Origin: Paenibacillus sp. JCM 10914
GTDB lineage: Bacteria; Bacillota; Bacilli; Paenibacillales; Paenibacillaceae
DNA: 64,000 nucleotides
Assembly: GCF_001315105.1 (NCBI RefSeq)
Contig: NZ_BAZR01000003.1
Location: 1 to 64,000 of the forward strand
Reading direction: 5' to 3'
Positions 8,558 through 18,209 of this stretch are shown piece by piece (the stretch's first letter is position 1; every line of letters begins with the position of its first letter). Under the pieces are notes generated by a model. It was not told the DNA's origin. It saw only the letters and a program-made list of their open reading frames with translations, and made no database searches. The position numbers and the translations under genes are program-made.

Positions 8558-9526
8558 ATGAACGAAGTGGTGCAGGAGACGGTGTTGTCCGTCGAGCATA
8601 TTACGAAGCGAATCGGTCGAAAATGGATCATACACGACGTATCCTTCGAAGTACGTACAGGTGAGGTGTTCGGCTTTCTTGGACCGAATGGAGCCGGGAA
8701 GACGACAACGATCCGCATGCTGGTCGATCTGATCAAGCCAACATCCGGTGTGATTAAAGTTTGTGGATTTGATGTGAATCGGCAACAAGAGCAGGCGCTT
8801 CAGTACATAGGTTCGATTGTGGAAAATCCTGAAATGTATTCTTATTTGACGGGATGGGAGAATCTCGAGCATTTCGCCCGGATGCAATCGGGCATCGATC
8901 AAGCTCGCATACAGGAAGTGGTTAACATCGTGCGGCTGGACCGCAGGATTCATGATAAGGTCAGTACGTACTCGCTTGGAATGCGCCAACGTCTCGGTAT
9001 TGCACAGGCACTTCTGGGAAGACCGCGTCTGTTGATTCTGGATGAGCCGACCAACGGTCTGGATCCGAAAGGAATCAAGGAGATGCGACAATTCATTCAT
9101 CAGCTTGCGGCTGAAGGATTGGCTGTGTTCGTATCGAGTCATTTGTTAAGTGAGATACAGTTGCTATGTGATCGGGTGGCTATTATCAGCAGTGGTCGTG
9201 TGTTGGCCGTTGGCGAAGTCGATGAATTGATTGCCGGTAATAGTGAACATGTTGTGTGGGGGCTCAATCCGGCCGTTCAAGGCAAGCGAATATTGCAGAA
9301 GCTGGATTATTGTGAAATTGTGGATCAACCGGATACGGTATTGGATGACAATTTACTTGCTGGCCTTTCACCGGAAGCGGTCGTAACCCGGATAAGCAAG
9401 ACCCATACTTCCCGCGCCGTTGAACGGCTTGTTGCCGCTGGTGTCCAAGTACTCGAGGTGCATCGCATTAATCCAACGCTGGAGCAACTGTTCCTGCAGA
9501 TGACAGAAGGTGAGAGCATTGAGTAA
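8558..9526 (+). CDS. ABC transporter ATP-binding protein (ABC-2/BcrA type)
   Basis: 322 residues. The N-terminal 220 residues are an ABC ATPase: Walker A GPNGAGKTTT, signature YSLGMRQRLG, Walker B LLILDEPTNGLDP, H-loop SSHLL. The C-terminal about 100 residues are the small accessory domain found in drug and bacitracin-type exporter ATPases. The signature lacks the usual SGG, as in many BcrA-type proteins. Ribosome binding site AGGGGGAG. It overlaps the permease gene downstream, so the two make one ABC-2 exporter. Confidence 0.92.
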   Translation: MNEVVQETVLSVEHITKRIGRKWIIHDVSFEVRTGEVFGFLGPNGAGKTTTIRMLVDLIKPTSGVIKVCGFDVNRQQEQALQYIGSIVENPEMYSYLTGWENLEHFARMQSGIDQARIQEVVNIVRLDRRIHDKVSTYSLGMRQRLGIAQALLGRPRLLILDEPTNGLDPKGIKEMRQFIHQLAAEGLAVFVSSHLLSEIQLLCDRVAIISSGRVLAVGEVDELIAGNSEHVVWGLNPAVQGKRILQKLDYCEIVDQPDTVLDDNLLAGLSPEAVVTRISKTHTSRAVERLVAAGVQVLEVHRINPTLEQLFLQMTEGESIE

Positions 9527-10508
9527 TCTGGTCCCGTTGATTCAGAACGAGTGCATCAAGATTATTAAGCGCAAACGATTTTTCGTTGTTCTGTTGGTTT
9601 TGCTTGCACTTGTGCCGATGTTCACTTATGCTCAGATGAAGTCGGCTGAACGTAGTCAGGAGAAATTTGGCAGCGACTGGCGGCTTGAGTTGCAGCAGCG
9701 GATTACTGATAACGAAACTTCGCTCAGCAGTGATCGTGTGCCAGATGAGTGGAAAAGATACCGTCAAATCTTTATTCAGCAGATGCAGTATTATTTAGAG
9801 CATGATGTTAATCCTAATGAACCAAATGGTGTTACGTTTACGCGTGAATTTATGAACAATGCGATTTCCTTGTTTATTCCGCTATTGATCATGGCAATTG
9901 CCTCGGATATTGTTTCCGGAGAGCGTACGACGGGTACCATTAAAATGCTGCTCACACGGCCGGTCAAGCGCTGGAAGGTGCTGCTGAGCAAGCTGATCAC
10001 ATTAATCATGTTCACCTCGTTAATTGTGGTGTCCGCCTATGTCATAGCGTATCTGGTATCTGGTGTTGCCTTTGGTTACAAGGGATTTAATATTCCCGTC
10101 TTCACGGGATTTGAAATTGTTGGCTCTGACGTGGATTTGTCAGGAGTCCACGCCGTACCCCAATGGAAGTACTTATTGATGCAGGGTGGATTGGTCTGGT
10201 TTGTCGGAATTTGTGTGGGGATGCTCGCGTTTATGGTGTCGGTGCTTGTTCGCAGTACAGCGGCTAGCATCGTAATTATGATGGCAGCCCTCATCGCTGG
10301 AAACATTCTTACGAATATGGCGTCCGCTTGGAGCAGCGCGAAGTATTTATTCATGGTCAATCTGAATTTGACCGGCTATCTGGCTGGGAATCTGCCACCG
10401 ATTGAAGGAATGACATTGAATTTTTCACTTGCCATATTAGCCCTCTGGGCTGCTTGCGCGGTGATCATTTCATTCAGTGTCTTTACGAAAAGGGATATTT
10501 TGAATTAA
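9519..10508 (+). CDS. ABC-2 type permease
   Basis: About 330 residues with an N-terminal membrane helix (KRKRFFVVLLVLLALVPMF), a large external loop rich in charged residues, then about five helices, the ABC-2 permease plan (ABC2_membrane / YhaP-like). I chose the TTG at 9519 because AGAAGGTGAG lies eight bases upstream; a GTG at 9510 is in frame but has no usable ribosome binding site. Either start overlaps the ATPase gene, which ends at 9526. The partner ATPase and this permease probably export or confer immunity to a hydrophobic compound or peptide. Confidence 0.85.
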   Translation: MSNLVPLIQNECIKIIKRKRFFVVLLVLLALVPMFTYAQMKSAERSQEKFGSDWRLELQQRITDNETSLSSDRVPDEWKRYRQIFIQQMQYYLEHDVNPNEPNGVTFTREFMNNAISLFIPLLIMAIASDIVSGERTTGTIKMLLTRPVKRWKVLLSKLITLIMFTSLIVVSAYVIAYLVSGVAFGYKGFNIPVFTGFEIVGSDVDLSGVHAVPQWKYLLMQGGLVWFVGICVGMLAFMVSVLVRSTAASIVIMMAALIAGNILTNMASAWSSAKYLFMVNLNLTGYLAGNLPPIEGMTLNFSLAILALWAACAVIISFSVFTKRDILN

Positions 10509-10583
10509 AATGGACAAAGTATGAAACATTTGTTTGCATTTTATAAAATTAGAATGAAACGTGGAATTGAAGGAGGAGCATGA

Positions 10584-12561
10584 ATGGTCGAACAGATCGA
10601 TATGTTTGCAGAGTCATCAAAGAGCGGTGGTACTAACCGTTCAGGATACGATGCTGACGACATTCAAGTGCTCGAAGGCCTTGTTGCAGTACGCAAACGG
10701 CCAGGCATGTACATAGGTAGCACAAGTTCGTCAGGCTTGCATCATCTGATGTGGGAAATCGTGGACAACGCTGTTGACGAGCATTTGGCCAAGTACTGCT
10801 CGAGAATTGAAATTACTTTGCATAAAGACGGATCTGCAACGGTATACGATAATGGACGGGGCATCCCGACAGGGATGCATAAGACCGGAATTCCAACACC
10901 ACAGGTCGTCTTCACTATTTTGCATGCCGGTGGTAAGTTCGGCGGTTCCGGATATAAGAAGTCGGGCGGGTTGCATGGCGTAGGGGCTTCGGTAACGAAT
11001 GCCTTGTCCGAATGGCTCGAAGTTGAGATTTACCGCGAGGGTAAAATTCATCGTCAGCGCTTCGAGTATTGGCAGGATCCGGATGGCAAGGAGCATGTGG
11101 GTGAGCCCGTGACAGGTCTTGAAACGCTAGGCAACACCAACAAGACCGGTTCGAAGATTACATTCAAGCCCGATAAGCGTGTCTTTACGAGCGGAACGCA
11201 TCTGAACTATGACACTTTAGCTGAACGTCTTCAAGAAATCGCCTTTCTCAATTCCGGCTTGCGCATCGTATTGAAAGATGAGCGTAGCGGTAGCGGGGAC
11301 GAGTTCTTTTATGAGGGCGGGGCAAGTCAATTCGTTCAGTTCCTGAACGAAGGCAAGGATGTTCTGCATGACGTGATTCATTTCTATGCGGAGAAGGACG
11401 AAATTGAGGTCGAGATCGCTCTGCAATATAACGGCGGTTACACCGAAACGCTGGCTTCCTTCGTCAACTCTATTCCTACGCGCGGCGGAGGAACACACGA
11501 AACCGGATTTAAGACTGCTTATACCCGGGTGATGAACGACTATGCCCGCAAGAATAACCTACTCAAGGAGAAGGATAAGAATCTCGAGGGGAACGATCTT
11601 CGTGAAGGGATGATGACGGTCATCAGCGTGAAGATGGCTGAGGTCGAATTCGTAGGTCAGACGAAGGATCAACTCGGCAGCGCTTCGGCACGAAGTGCAG
11701 TGGACAGCATCGTGACGGAGAAGATGCAGATTTTTCTGGAAGAGAATCCCCAGGTTGCCCAGACGCTGCTGAAGAAGGCGATCCAAGCCTCGAAGGCGCG
11801 AGAGGCTGCGCGTAAGGCACGCGATGAGATGCGTAGTGGGAAGAAACGCAGTGAGAGCTCCAATCTCGGCGGTAAGCTAACACCGGCACAATCCAAGGAT
11901 TTCTCGCGAACCGAACTGTTTATCGTTGAAGGAGACTCAGCTGGAGGTTCGGCGAAGCAAGGGAGAGATTCCAAGATTCAAGCGATTCTGCCGCTCAAAG
12001 GTAAGCCGATGAACCCAGAGAAGTCGAAACTTGCGGATATCCTGAAGAATGAGGAGTATCGAGCGATCGTTTCCGCTATCGGCGCCGGGATCGGTACGGA
12101 GTTTACCGGGTCGGATAGCAATTATTCCAAAATCATCATCATGACGGACGCTGATACGGATGGCGCACATATTCAGGTGCTGCTGCTAACGTTCTTTTAC
12201 CGGTACATGAAGCCGCTTATTGATGCGGGACGCGTCTACATTGCTCAGCCGCCACTATATAAAATCGCCAGCAAGTCAGGTAAACTGGAGACGATCCGGT
12301 ATGCCTGGACGGATGAGCAGTTGAATAATTACCTGAAGGAATTTAAGAGCTTTGAATTGCAGCGTTACAAGGGTCTTGGCGAGATGAATCCCGATCAGCT
12401 ATGGGAAACAACGATGAACCCGGAAACACGGACGTTACTACAGGTACAGATTGAAGATGCTGCCAAGGCAGAGCGCCGGGTATCAACTGATGGGCGATAA
12501 GGTAGACCCACGTAAACGATGGATTGTAGATAACGTTAATTTTGCGGAGTTTGAGGAATAG
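10584..12561 (+). CDS. parE: DNA topoisomerase IV subunit B (frameshifted near 3' end)
   Basis: GHKL ATPase with [12 protein letters not shown] (ATP-binding Glu/Asn), NGRGIP and the lid [17 protein letters not shown], then the transducer and TOPRIM domain ([16 protein letters not shown]; metal-binding DADTDGAH). Start ATG has AAGGAGGAG upstream. The frame used up to about 12486 stops at 12500, but the conserved ending [12 protein letters not shown]...FEE continues in another frame to a stop at 12561, eleven bases before parC. About two bases appear to be missing between GTATCAAC and TGATGGG. ParE is essential, so a base-calling error is likelier than real loss of the last 25 residues. Pairs with ParC to decatenate chromosomes. 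Confidence 0.93.
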
Positions 12562-12572
12562 AAGGTGAATGC

Positions 12573-14996
12573 ATGAGTTTATCGGAACAATTTTTGCCGG
12601 CTTATCTGGAAGAGGTTGTAGGTGACCGTTTCGGCCGGTATTCCAAGTATATTATTCAGGATCGGGCCATTCCGGATGTACGTGACGGATTAAAACCCGT
12701 TCAACGGCGCATATTGTATGCAATGTACGATTCCGGTAACACACCGGATAAGCCTTACCGCAAATCAGCCAAAACGGTTGGGGATGTCATGGGTAACTAT
12801 CATCCACATGGAGACTCTTCGATCTACGAAGGCATGGTCCGAATGGCTCAGCCTTGGAAGATGGGGCATGTACTTGTGGACGGGCACGGCAATTGGGGCT
12901 CCCAGGATGATGATCCGGCTGCAGCAATGCGTTATACTGAGGCGAGATTATCGCCAATCGCCATGGAACTGCTTCGGGATATTGAGAAGCGGACCGTACT
13001 GTTCAAGGACAATTTTGATAATACGGCAAAGGAACCGGTTGTACTGCCTTCTCGTTATCCGAACTTGCTTGTTAACGGGGCCAGTGGTATCTCGGCAGGA
13101 TTTGCAACGGAAATTCCTCCGCATAATCTGCGTGAAGTGATCGATGCCTGTATCGCCGTTATGCAGAAACCGGATATTGAGCTTGAAGAGATTATGACCT
13201 TTATTAAAGGACCAGACTTTCCGACAAGCGGCATTATTATGGGCGGCGAAGGGATTCTGGATGCTTACCGCACCGGTAAAGGACGTGTTTATCTGCGCTC
13301 CAAGACGGATATTGAGTCCTTGCGCGGGGGTAAACAGCAGATCGTCATTACTGAAATCCCTTACCAAGTCGTCAAATCCCGTCTTGTAACCGCTATGGAG
13401 AACATACGGCTTGAGAAAAAAGTCGAGGGCATTGCTGAAGTGCGTGACGAGAGCGGCCGGGATGGAATGCGTATCGTCGTTGAATTGAAGAAAGATGCGG
13501 ATGCCAACGGAATTTTGGCTTACTTGTTCAAGAAGACGGATTTGCAGGTTACGTACAACTCGAATATGGTGGCCATCGTTAATAAGACACCACAGCAGCT
13601 TGGACTCAAAGCGATGCTGGAGGCTTATATCGAGCATCAGCGTGAAGTGGTCACACACCGAACGAAATTCGAATTGGAGAAAGCAGAGGATCGGGCTCAT
13701 GTATTGGAGGGCTTGGTCAAGGCGTTGAACATCCTGGATGAAGTTATCGCCGCCATTAAAGCCTCCAAGAATCGGCAGGATGCCCAGAACAATCTGCAGT
13801 GGATGTTCGGATTTACCGAGCGCCAGGCGGACTCCATTCTTACACTGCAATTATACCGTTTGACAAACCTTGAGATTAACTCCCTGCAGAAAGAATTGGA
13901 TGAATTGTCGAAGAAGATTGAAGGTCTTCGGTCCATTCTAGACAGTGATAAGAAGTTGATCGGTGTCATCCGCAAAGAACTGCTGGAGATTCGCGAGAAG
14001 TATGGGGTTGATCGCAGATCGGTGATCCAGGAAGAAGTAGAAGAGATCAAGGTTAATCTTGAAGTGCTGGTTAATGCTGAAGATGTGGTTGTTACGTTAT
14101 CCAATGATGGATACATTAAGCGTACCAGCATGATGTCATTCACCCGCAGTGGCGGAGAGCTAGGAAGCTCAGGTGTCAAAGAAGGTGATTACATTACGCG
14201 ATTGTTCCAGGTCAATACGCTGGAGAATCTGTTGATCTTTACGAGTCGCGGCCAGTATTTCCTACTGCCGGTTCACCAGATTCCAGAATACAAGTGGAAA
14301 GACGCCGGGACCGCGATCGTCAACGTCATACAAGTGCCGAAGGAGGATCAGATCGTCTCCGTTATTCCTGTATCCAATTTCGAACAAAGCGATAAATCGT
14401 TGGTATTTGTCACGCGCAAGGGACAAGTGAAGCGAACCGAGCTCAAGGAGTATATCACCAAACGCGCGGGTGCCGTCGCTGCTGCCAAAATAGCTGCTGA
14501 TGACAGTGTCGTTCAAGTTGTTCTAAGTGATGGAACACAAGAAATTCTGCTTGTATCCAAAGACGGAATGAGCATTCGATTTAAGGAACAGGAAGTCAAC
14601 GCCATGGGGCGCGTCTCTGGCGGTGTTCGGGGGATTCAGCTGCGCGAAGGCGACGAAGTGGTCGCTGCGCTATGGGTAGAGAACGATGAAGGCGAAATAT
14701 TAACGATAACGGATCTTGGATACGGTAAACGCTCACTGCTGCTGGATTATCCGATTCAGAGCCGGGGCGGCAAAGGCATGGCTACCTTTGAGTTTAAGGA
14801 AGGCAAGCGTGTGAAACCGAATGGAAGTGCCATTGTTGGTGCCTTCTATTGTAAGGAGCCGCTTCAGATTGTAGCTTACAGCAATGAAGGCACGGCGTAT
14901 CCAATTGCAACGGAACAAGTTACGATCTCTGACCGTAAATCCATAGGCAAGCTTCTGGCTGATGTCGCAAGAAGGGCCAAATCGTTCATCTGGTGA
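12573..14996 (+). CDS. parC: DNA topoisomerase IV subunit A
   Basis: 807 residues, the usual length of Firmicute ParC. The breakage-reunion domain carries the catalytic Tyr (about residue 121) in MRYTEARLS. The quinolone-resistance determining region reads HGDSSIYEG with Ser82 and Glu86 at the classical positions, which are the unmutated, drug-sensitive residues. The C-terminal beta-pinwheel follows ([17 protein letters not shown] blades). Ribosome binding site GAAGGTGA lies just after the true parE end, and the two genes form the usual parEC operon. A terminator follows. Confidence 0.96.
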   Translation: MSLSEQFLPAYLEEVVGDRFGRYSKYIIQDRAIPDVRDGLKPVQRRILYAMYDSGNTPDKPYRKSAKTVGDVMGNYHPHGDSSIYEGMVRMAQPWKMGHVLVDGHGNWGSQDDDPAAAMRYTEARLSPIAMELLRDIEKRTVLFKDNFDNTAKEPVVLPSRYPNLLVNGASGISAGFATEIPPHNLREVIDACIAVMQKPDIELEEIMTFIKGPDFPTSGIIMGGEGILDAYRTGKGRVYLRSKTDIESLRGGKQQIVITEIPYQVVKSRLVTAMENIRLEKKVEGIAEVRDESGRDGMRIVVELKKDADANGILAYLFKKTDLQVTYNSNMVAIVNKTPQQLGLKAMLEAYIEHQREVVTHRTKFELEKAEDRAHVLEGLVKALNILDEVIAAIKASKNRQDAQNNLQWMFGFTERQADSILTLQLYRLTNLEINSLQKELDELSKKIEGLRSILDSDKKLIGVIRKELLEIREKYGVDRRSVIQEEVEEIKVNLEVLVNAEDVVVTLSNDGYIKRTSMMSFTRSGGELGSSGVKEGDYITRLFQVNTLENLLIFTSRGQYFLLPVHQIPEYKWKDAGTAIVNVIQVPKEDQIVSVIPVSNFEQSDKSLVFVTRKGQVKRTELKEYITKRAGAVAAAKIAADDSVVQVVLSDGTQEILLVSKDGMSIRFKEQEVNAMGRVSGGVRGIQLREGDEVVAALWVENDEGEILTITDLGYGKRSLLLDYPIQSRGGKGMATFEFKEGKRVKPNGSAIVGAFYCKEPLQIVAYSNEGTAYPIATEQVTISDRKSIGKLLADVARRAKSFIW

Positions 14997-15055
14997 ATCT
15001 GCCGCAAGGTGAGCAGTCCAAAGAGGGCTGATCCATTTTTTTAATAGAATCAGGG

Positions 15056-15085
15056 AAAAAGCGTCCATGCTGGACGCTTTTTTTA
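15056..15085 (+). terminator. Intrinsic terminator of the parEC operon
   Basis: Stem AGCGTCCA TGC TGGACGCT followed by seven Ts. Confidence 0.9.
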
Positions 15086-15243
15086 TATCTACTTCGGCTT
15101 ATACTAATTGACATATGTCTTACGCTGTCGACAGAGGGAGAATCAAGAGATCCTGCGTCACAACTGGGCTGGCGGGTTTTGTCGTATGCTCGGAAATTAT
15201 ATTTTTTAACGAAAAAAGAAGGAAAATGCTATGGTGTTCACGA

Positions 15244-15266
15244 AATAGTTAACCTAATAAACTATT
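15244..15266 (+). promoter_or_regulatory. Inverted repeat, possible MarR operator
   Basis: AATAGTT (15244-15250) and AACTATT (15260-15266) are perfect inverted arms spaced by nine bases, 75 bases upstream of the MarR gene. MarR proteins commonly bind such palindromes and repress themselves. The rest of the region between 15086 and 15340 is AT-rich with no gene. Confidence 0.4.
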
Positions 15267-15340
15267 CATATGTGCTCATCATTGGGATTGCTCCAGACGC
15301 ATCGTCTTTATATTGATATAGAAGAAAGGAAGGGATAATC

Positions 15341-15772
15341 ATGCATACTGCCGATTTTGCCAAAGTGTGGTCCAAGCTAGCCAAGGATTATAAACTTCAT
15401 ATGGAAGCCGGATTAGCGCCAACATTAACGGAGTCGCAATTAACGGTGCTGGAGGTACTTCAAGAGCAGCAGCGAATGAAGCCTTCCGATTTCATTCCAT
15501 ATATGGCGACAAGTCCTGCGGCTGTAACCATGCTGCTTGATCGGATGGAGAAGAATGAATTAATCAAGCGGGAACGGGATGTTCATGACAGGCGTATCGT
15601 GTGGGTTACGATTTCTCCTAAGGGTGAGGATGAACGAATCAGAGGGGTGTGCGTACGAGAAGAGTATCTAGGTCAGGTCCTCAATCGAATTTCCTCGCAT
15701 AATCAACAGCTGCTGGTCTACCTATTAGGGAAGATTAGCACGGTTCCGCAAGAGGCTCTTGTGGAAGTGTAG
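15341..15772 (+). CDS. MarR-family transcriptional regulator
   Basis: 143 residues. A winged helix-turn-helix is visible: helices around LTVLEVLQEQQRMKPSDFIPYMATSPAAVTMLL and the wing RDVHDRRIVWVTISPKG with the hallmark DRR. Helices at both ends form the dimer interface. No cysteine pair typical of OhrR sensors is evident; the single Cys is near residue 106. Ribosome binding site AAAGGAAGGG. It stands alone, facing a converging operon, and its targets are unknown apart from likely self-regulation through the repeat upstream. Confidence 0.9.
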   Translation: MHTADFAKVWSKLAKDYKLHMEAGLAPTLTESQLTVLEVLQEQQRMKPSDFIPYMATSPAAVTMLLDRMEKNELIKRERDVHDRRIVWVTISPKGEDERIRGVCVREEYLGQVLNRISSHNQQLLVYLLGKISTVPQEALVEV

Positions 15773-15869
15773 TTTCTCTTCACGCTTTTGCTTCTCTGGA
15801 CTGATAAGCGTGTGAGGCGGAGGTATGTTGGTATCCCCTCCCGGAAGAACAGATTGCGTTTAACATGAC

Positions 15870-15903
15870 AAAGAGACAGCCGCTACGACATAGGCTGTCT
15901 CTT
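15870..15903. terminator. Hairpin between converging MarR and RluA genes
   Basis: Perfect 11-bp stem AAGAGACAGCC / GGCTGTCTCTT with a ten-base loop. The T-tract is poor on both strands; it probably ends transcripts from both sides. Confidence 0.6.
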
Positions 15904-15932
15904 AAGAGTCTATTGCGATGATAAGTCTTACG

Positions 15933-16655
15933 CTATAACCAGGGCTCCAGCTTGTTCATGTTAAATAACGTCCATGGATGCAAAGCCGGGGGCAGGGAAT
16001 GAAGCGTAACGTCTTCTTTGGATACGGGATGAGGAAATCCGACCAAAATCGACCACAGGGCGATCTGTTGCCCGGCTTTGTTAACACTGCTCCCATATTT
16101 CTGATCACCATAGAGTGGATGACCTGCATGACTGAGTTGAACCCGGATTTGATGCGGTCTGCCGGTGTGCAGTTCAATCAGCAGCAAGCTGTAGCCTTGT
16201 TCACTTTGAATGACAGTGTAGTCCAGAATGGCTTCCTTGGCTCCATCCGTGCCCTTTGGAACTACTTGCACAGTGTTAGTACGCGTATCTTTATGGAGCA
16301 TATTGATCAGGGTTCCCGTCTTGCCAGCAGGAACTCCGTGTACGACTGCGGTGTACAATTTGCGAAAATTTCGACTGCGCACAGCTTCGGATAACCGAGA
16401 TGCCGCTTTGGATGTCTTCGCGAATACCATGGCTCCGCCTACTGGGCGATCCAACCGGTGAACCAAGCCCAGATATACGTTACCCGGCTTGTTATACCGC
16501 TCCTTAATGTCTTGCTTCAGAATCGTCAGCATGTCGGGATCACCGGTCGCATCTTCCTGGGAGGGGATATTAACCGGTTTGGCGACACCTAGTACATGAT
16601 TATCTTCAAAAAGGATCGGTACTTCCGGAGTTTCGGCAGTCTTCCGCTCGCTCAT
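15933..16655 (-). CDS. RluA-family pseudouridine synthase
   Basis: 240 residues from the ATG at 16655, which has GGGAG ten bases upstream; an in-frame ATG at 16679 would overlap the upstream gene and has no ribosome binding site. The catalytic motif LVHRLDRPVGG carries the invariant Asp, followed by the RluA signature GRPHQIRVQLSHAGHPLYGD. There is no S4 domain. Members convert uridine to pseudouridine in rRNA or tRNA; the target position cannot be assigned. It is the last gene of a minus-strand operon in which the gene before it is also a likely RNA-modifying enzyme, ending four bases upstream. Confidence 0.9.
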   Translation of the reverse strand: MSERKTAETPEVPILFEDNHVLGVAKPVNIPSQEDATGDPDMLTILKQDIKERYNKPGNVYLGLVHRLDRPVGGAMVFAKTSKAASRLSEAVRSRNFRKLYTAVVHGVPAGKTGTLINMLHKDTRTNTVQVVPKGTDGAKEAILDYTVIQSEQGYSLLLIELHTGRPHQIRVQLSHAGHPLYGDQKYGSSVNKAGQQIALWSILVGFPHPVSKEDVTLHSLPPALHPWTLFNMNKLEPWL

Positions 16656-16659
16656 GCGA

Positions 16660-17523
16660 TCAAGACTCCCATCGACCAAGGATACCGCATGGTAAGGTCA
16701 TCCCCGTGCGGGTAATCGGCAATCCGATTTCACCGGCACTAATGCTGCCGCCGTATTTCGGTTTCATGGTCATCGTTAGCATATTATTCAGTACGGTAGG
16801 TGAGATCCCGGTTGTATATGAATTAATCAGCATGAATAGCGGTTGATCAGAGACGATCTCCAGGCAGCTCTCTAGGAACGGATACAAGCTCTGTTCCAGC
16901 TTCCAAGTTTCGCCGCTTGGTCCACGTCCGTATGAGGGCGGATCCATGATGATGGCATCATACTTGTTGCCGCGGCGCTGCTCACGCTGTACGAATTTGA
17001 ATACATCATCCGTGATGTAACGAATCGGATGATTGGAGAGACCGGACAAGGCCGCGTTCTCTTTAGCCCATTGCACCATACCCTTGGCAGCATCGACATG
17101 CACAACCTCTGCTCCAGCTGAAGCTGCGGCAACCGTTGCACCGCCTGTATAAGCGAACAGATTCAGCACGCGAATAGGACGTCCGGCCGCGGCAATCTTG
17201 TCCATCATCCAGGACCAGTTGGCTGCTTGTTCCGGGAATAAGCCGGTATGCTTGAAATTGGTGGGCTTAATATGAAATTTCAATTGGTTATATGAGATGG
17301 TCCAGCGATCAGGGAGCGGTTTTTTCATATCCCACTGACCCCCTCCGGACGAACTGCGATGGTAGTGTCCATGGACACTGCGCCACTGACCGTCCTCTTG
17401 TGCGATCGGCCATATAATTTGCGGATCCGGACGGCGGAGAATAACGTCACCCCAGCGCTCCAGCTTCTCTCCGCCTCCGGTATCAATAACTTCATAGTCT
17501 TGCCAGCCATTAGCTACATACAT
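16660..17523 (-). CDS. Class I SAM-dependent methyltransferase (RlmI/RlmK-like)
   Basis: About 287 residues. SAM-binding motif I is VLNLFAYTGGATVAAASAGA, the acidic residue of motif II is HVDAAK, and motif IV is DPPSYGRG, the set found in the RlmI/RlmK-type rRNA cytosine or guanine methyltransferases. The N-terminal LERWGDVILRRPDPQIIWP is typical of the Firmicute branch. An N-terminal PUA domain is absent. I prefer the ATG at 17523, with AGGATGG upstream; an in-frame ATG at 17535 sits directly on its own GAAGG. RNA methylation is inferred from family and from the pseudouridine synthase next door. Confidence 0.88.
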   Translation of the reverse strand: MYVANGWQDYEVIDTGGGEKLERWGDVILRRPDPQIIWPIAQEDGQWRSVHGHYHRSSSGGGQWDMKKPLPDRWTISYNQLKFHIKPTNFKHTGLFPEQAANWSWMMDKIAAAGRPIRVLNLFAYTGGATVAAASAGAEVVHVDAAKGMVQWAKENAALSGLSNHPIRYITDDVFKFVQREQRRGNKYDAIIMDPPSYGRGPSGETWKLEQSLYPFLESCLEIVSDQPLFMLINSYTTGISPTVLNNMLTMTMKPKYGGSISAGEIGLPITRTGMTLPCGILGRWES

Positions 17524-17646
17524 GTTGAAAACCATCCTTCAAATAGTCATTTAGCTTTCATTGTACAACATTTTTGAAGATAAAAGCCACCAACTCTGCG
17601 CCATTCGTCTGACATATCGTACAATGGAAGGCTAAGTCACAAGACT

Positions 17647-18165
17647 CTATTCCAGATTTTCAAAGGCAGGTGGATATCTAAATTCTCCTTGAAGCTTCTC
17701 CAGCGCACCGGATTTTAGCTCAGCTACCATGAATACTTCATCAGATACGGTGAACTGCTTGATATCGAGTCCATACCTTCTAGCCTGTTCGAACCCAAAG
17801 CGTGGATAATAAGTAGGGTGTCCGAACAGAAATACAAGCGGATAGCCAAGGGAAGCACATCTTCTTTTTCCTTCCTCCACTAATAGCCCGCCAATGCCTT
17901 GGCGCTGGTATTTTGGCAATACGGCCAACGGAGCCAATGCCGCAACGGCATGGGTTTGATGGCCATCAAGAAGCTGGCCCTGGCTCAACAGAATATGGCC
18001 CTTTATGATTCCGTTCTCTTCTGCAACGATTGATAATTCGGGAACGAACTGAGGGTCCTTTCTCAGCTCTTCCACCAACCGTGCTTCTGCTTGACCAGGA
18101 AACGCCTGGAGGAGAAGGTGCTGGACCCTCTCCATATCTTGATTTGTCTCAGTACGAATATTCAT
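17647..18165 (-). CDS. GNAT-family N-acetyltransferase (YhbS-like)
   Basis: 172 residues with motif A QRQGIGGLLVEEG and the signature LFGHPTYYPRFGFEQA that marks the YhbS/predicted acetyltransferase branch. Ribosome binding site AGGAGAG. It lies 44 bases downstream of the restored end of the MutS2-like gene and so is probably in the same transcript. Substrate unknown. Confidence 0.9.
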   Translation of the reverse strand: MNIRTETNQDMERVQHLLLQAFPGQAEARLVEELRKDPQFVPELSIVAEENGIIKGHILLSQGQLLDGHQTHAVAALAPLAVLPKYQRQGIGGLLVEEGKRRCASLGYPLVFLFGHPTYYPRFGFEQARRYGLDIKQFTVSDEVFMVAELKSGALEKLQGEFRYPPAFENLE

Positions 18166-18209
18166 CTGCTACATCTCTCCTCGTATCATCATAAAGATCA
18201 TAAATAGAA

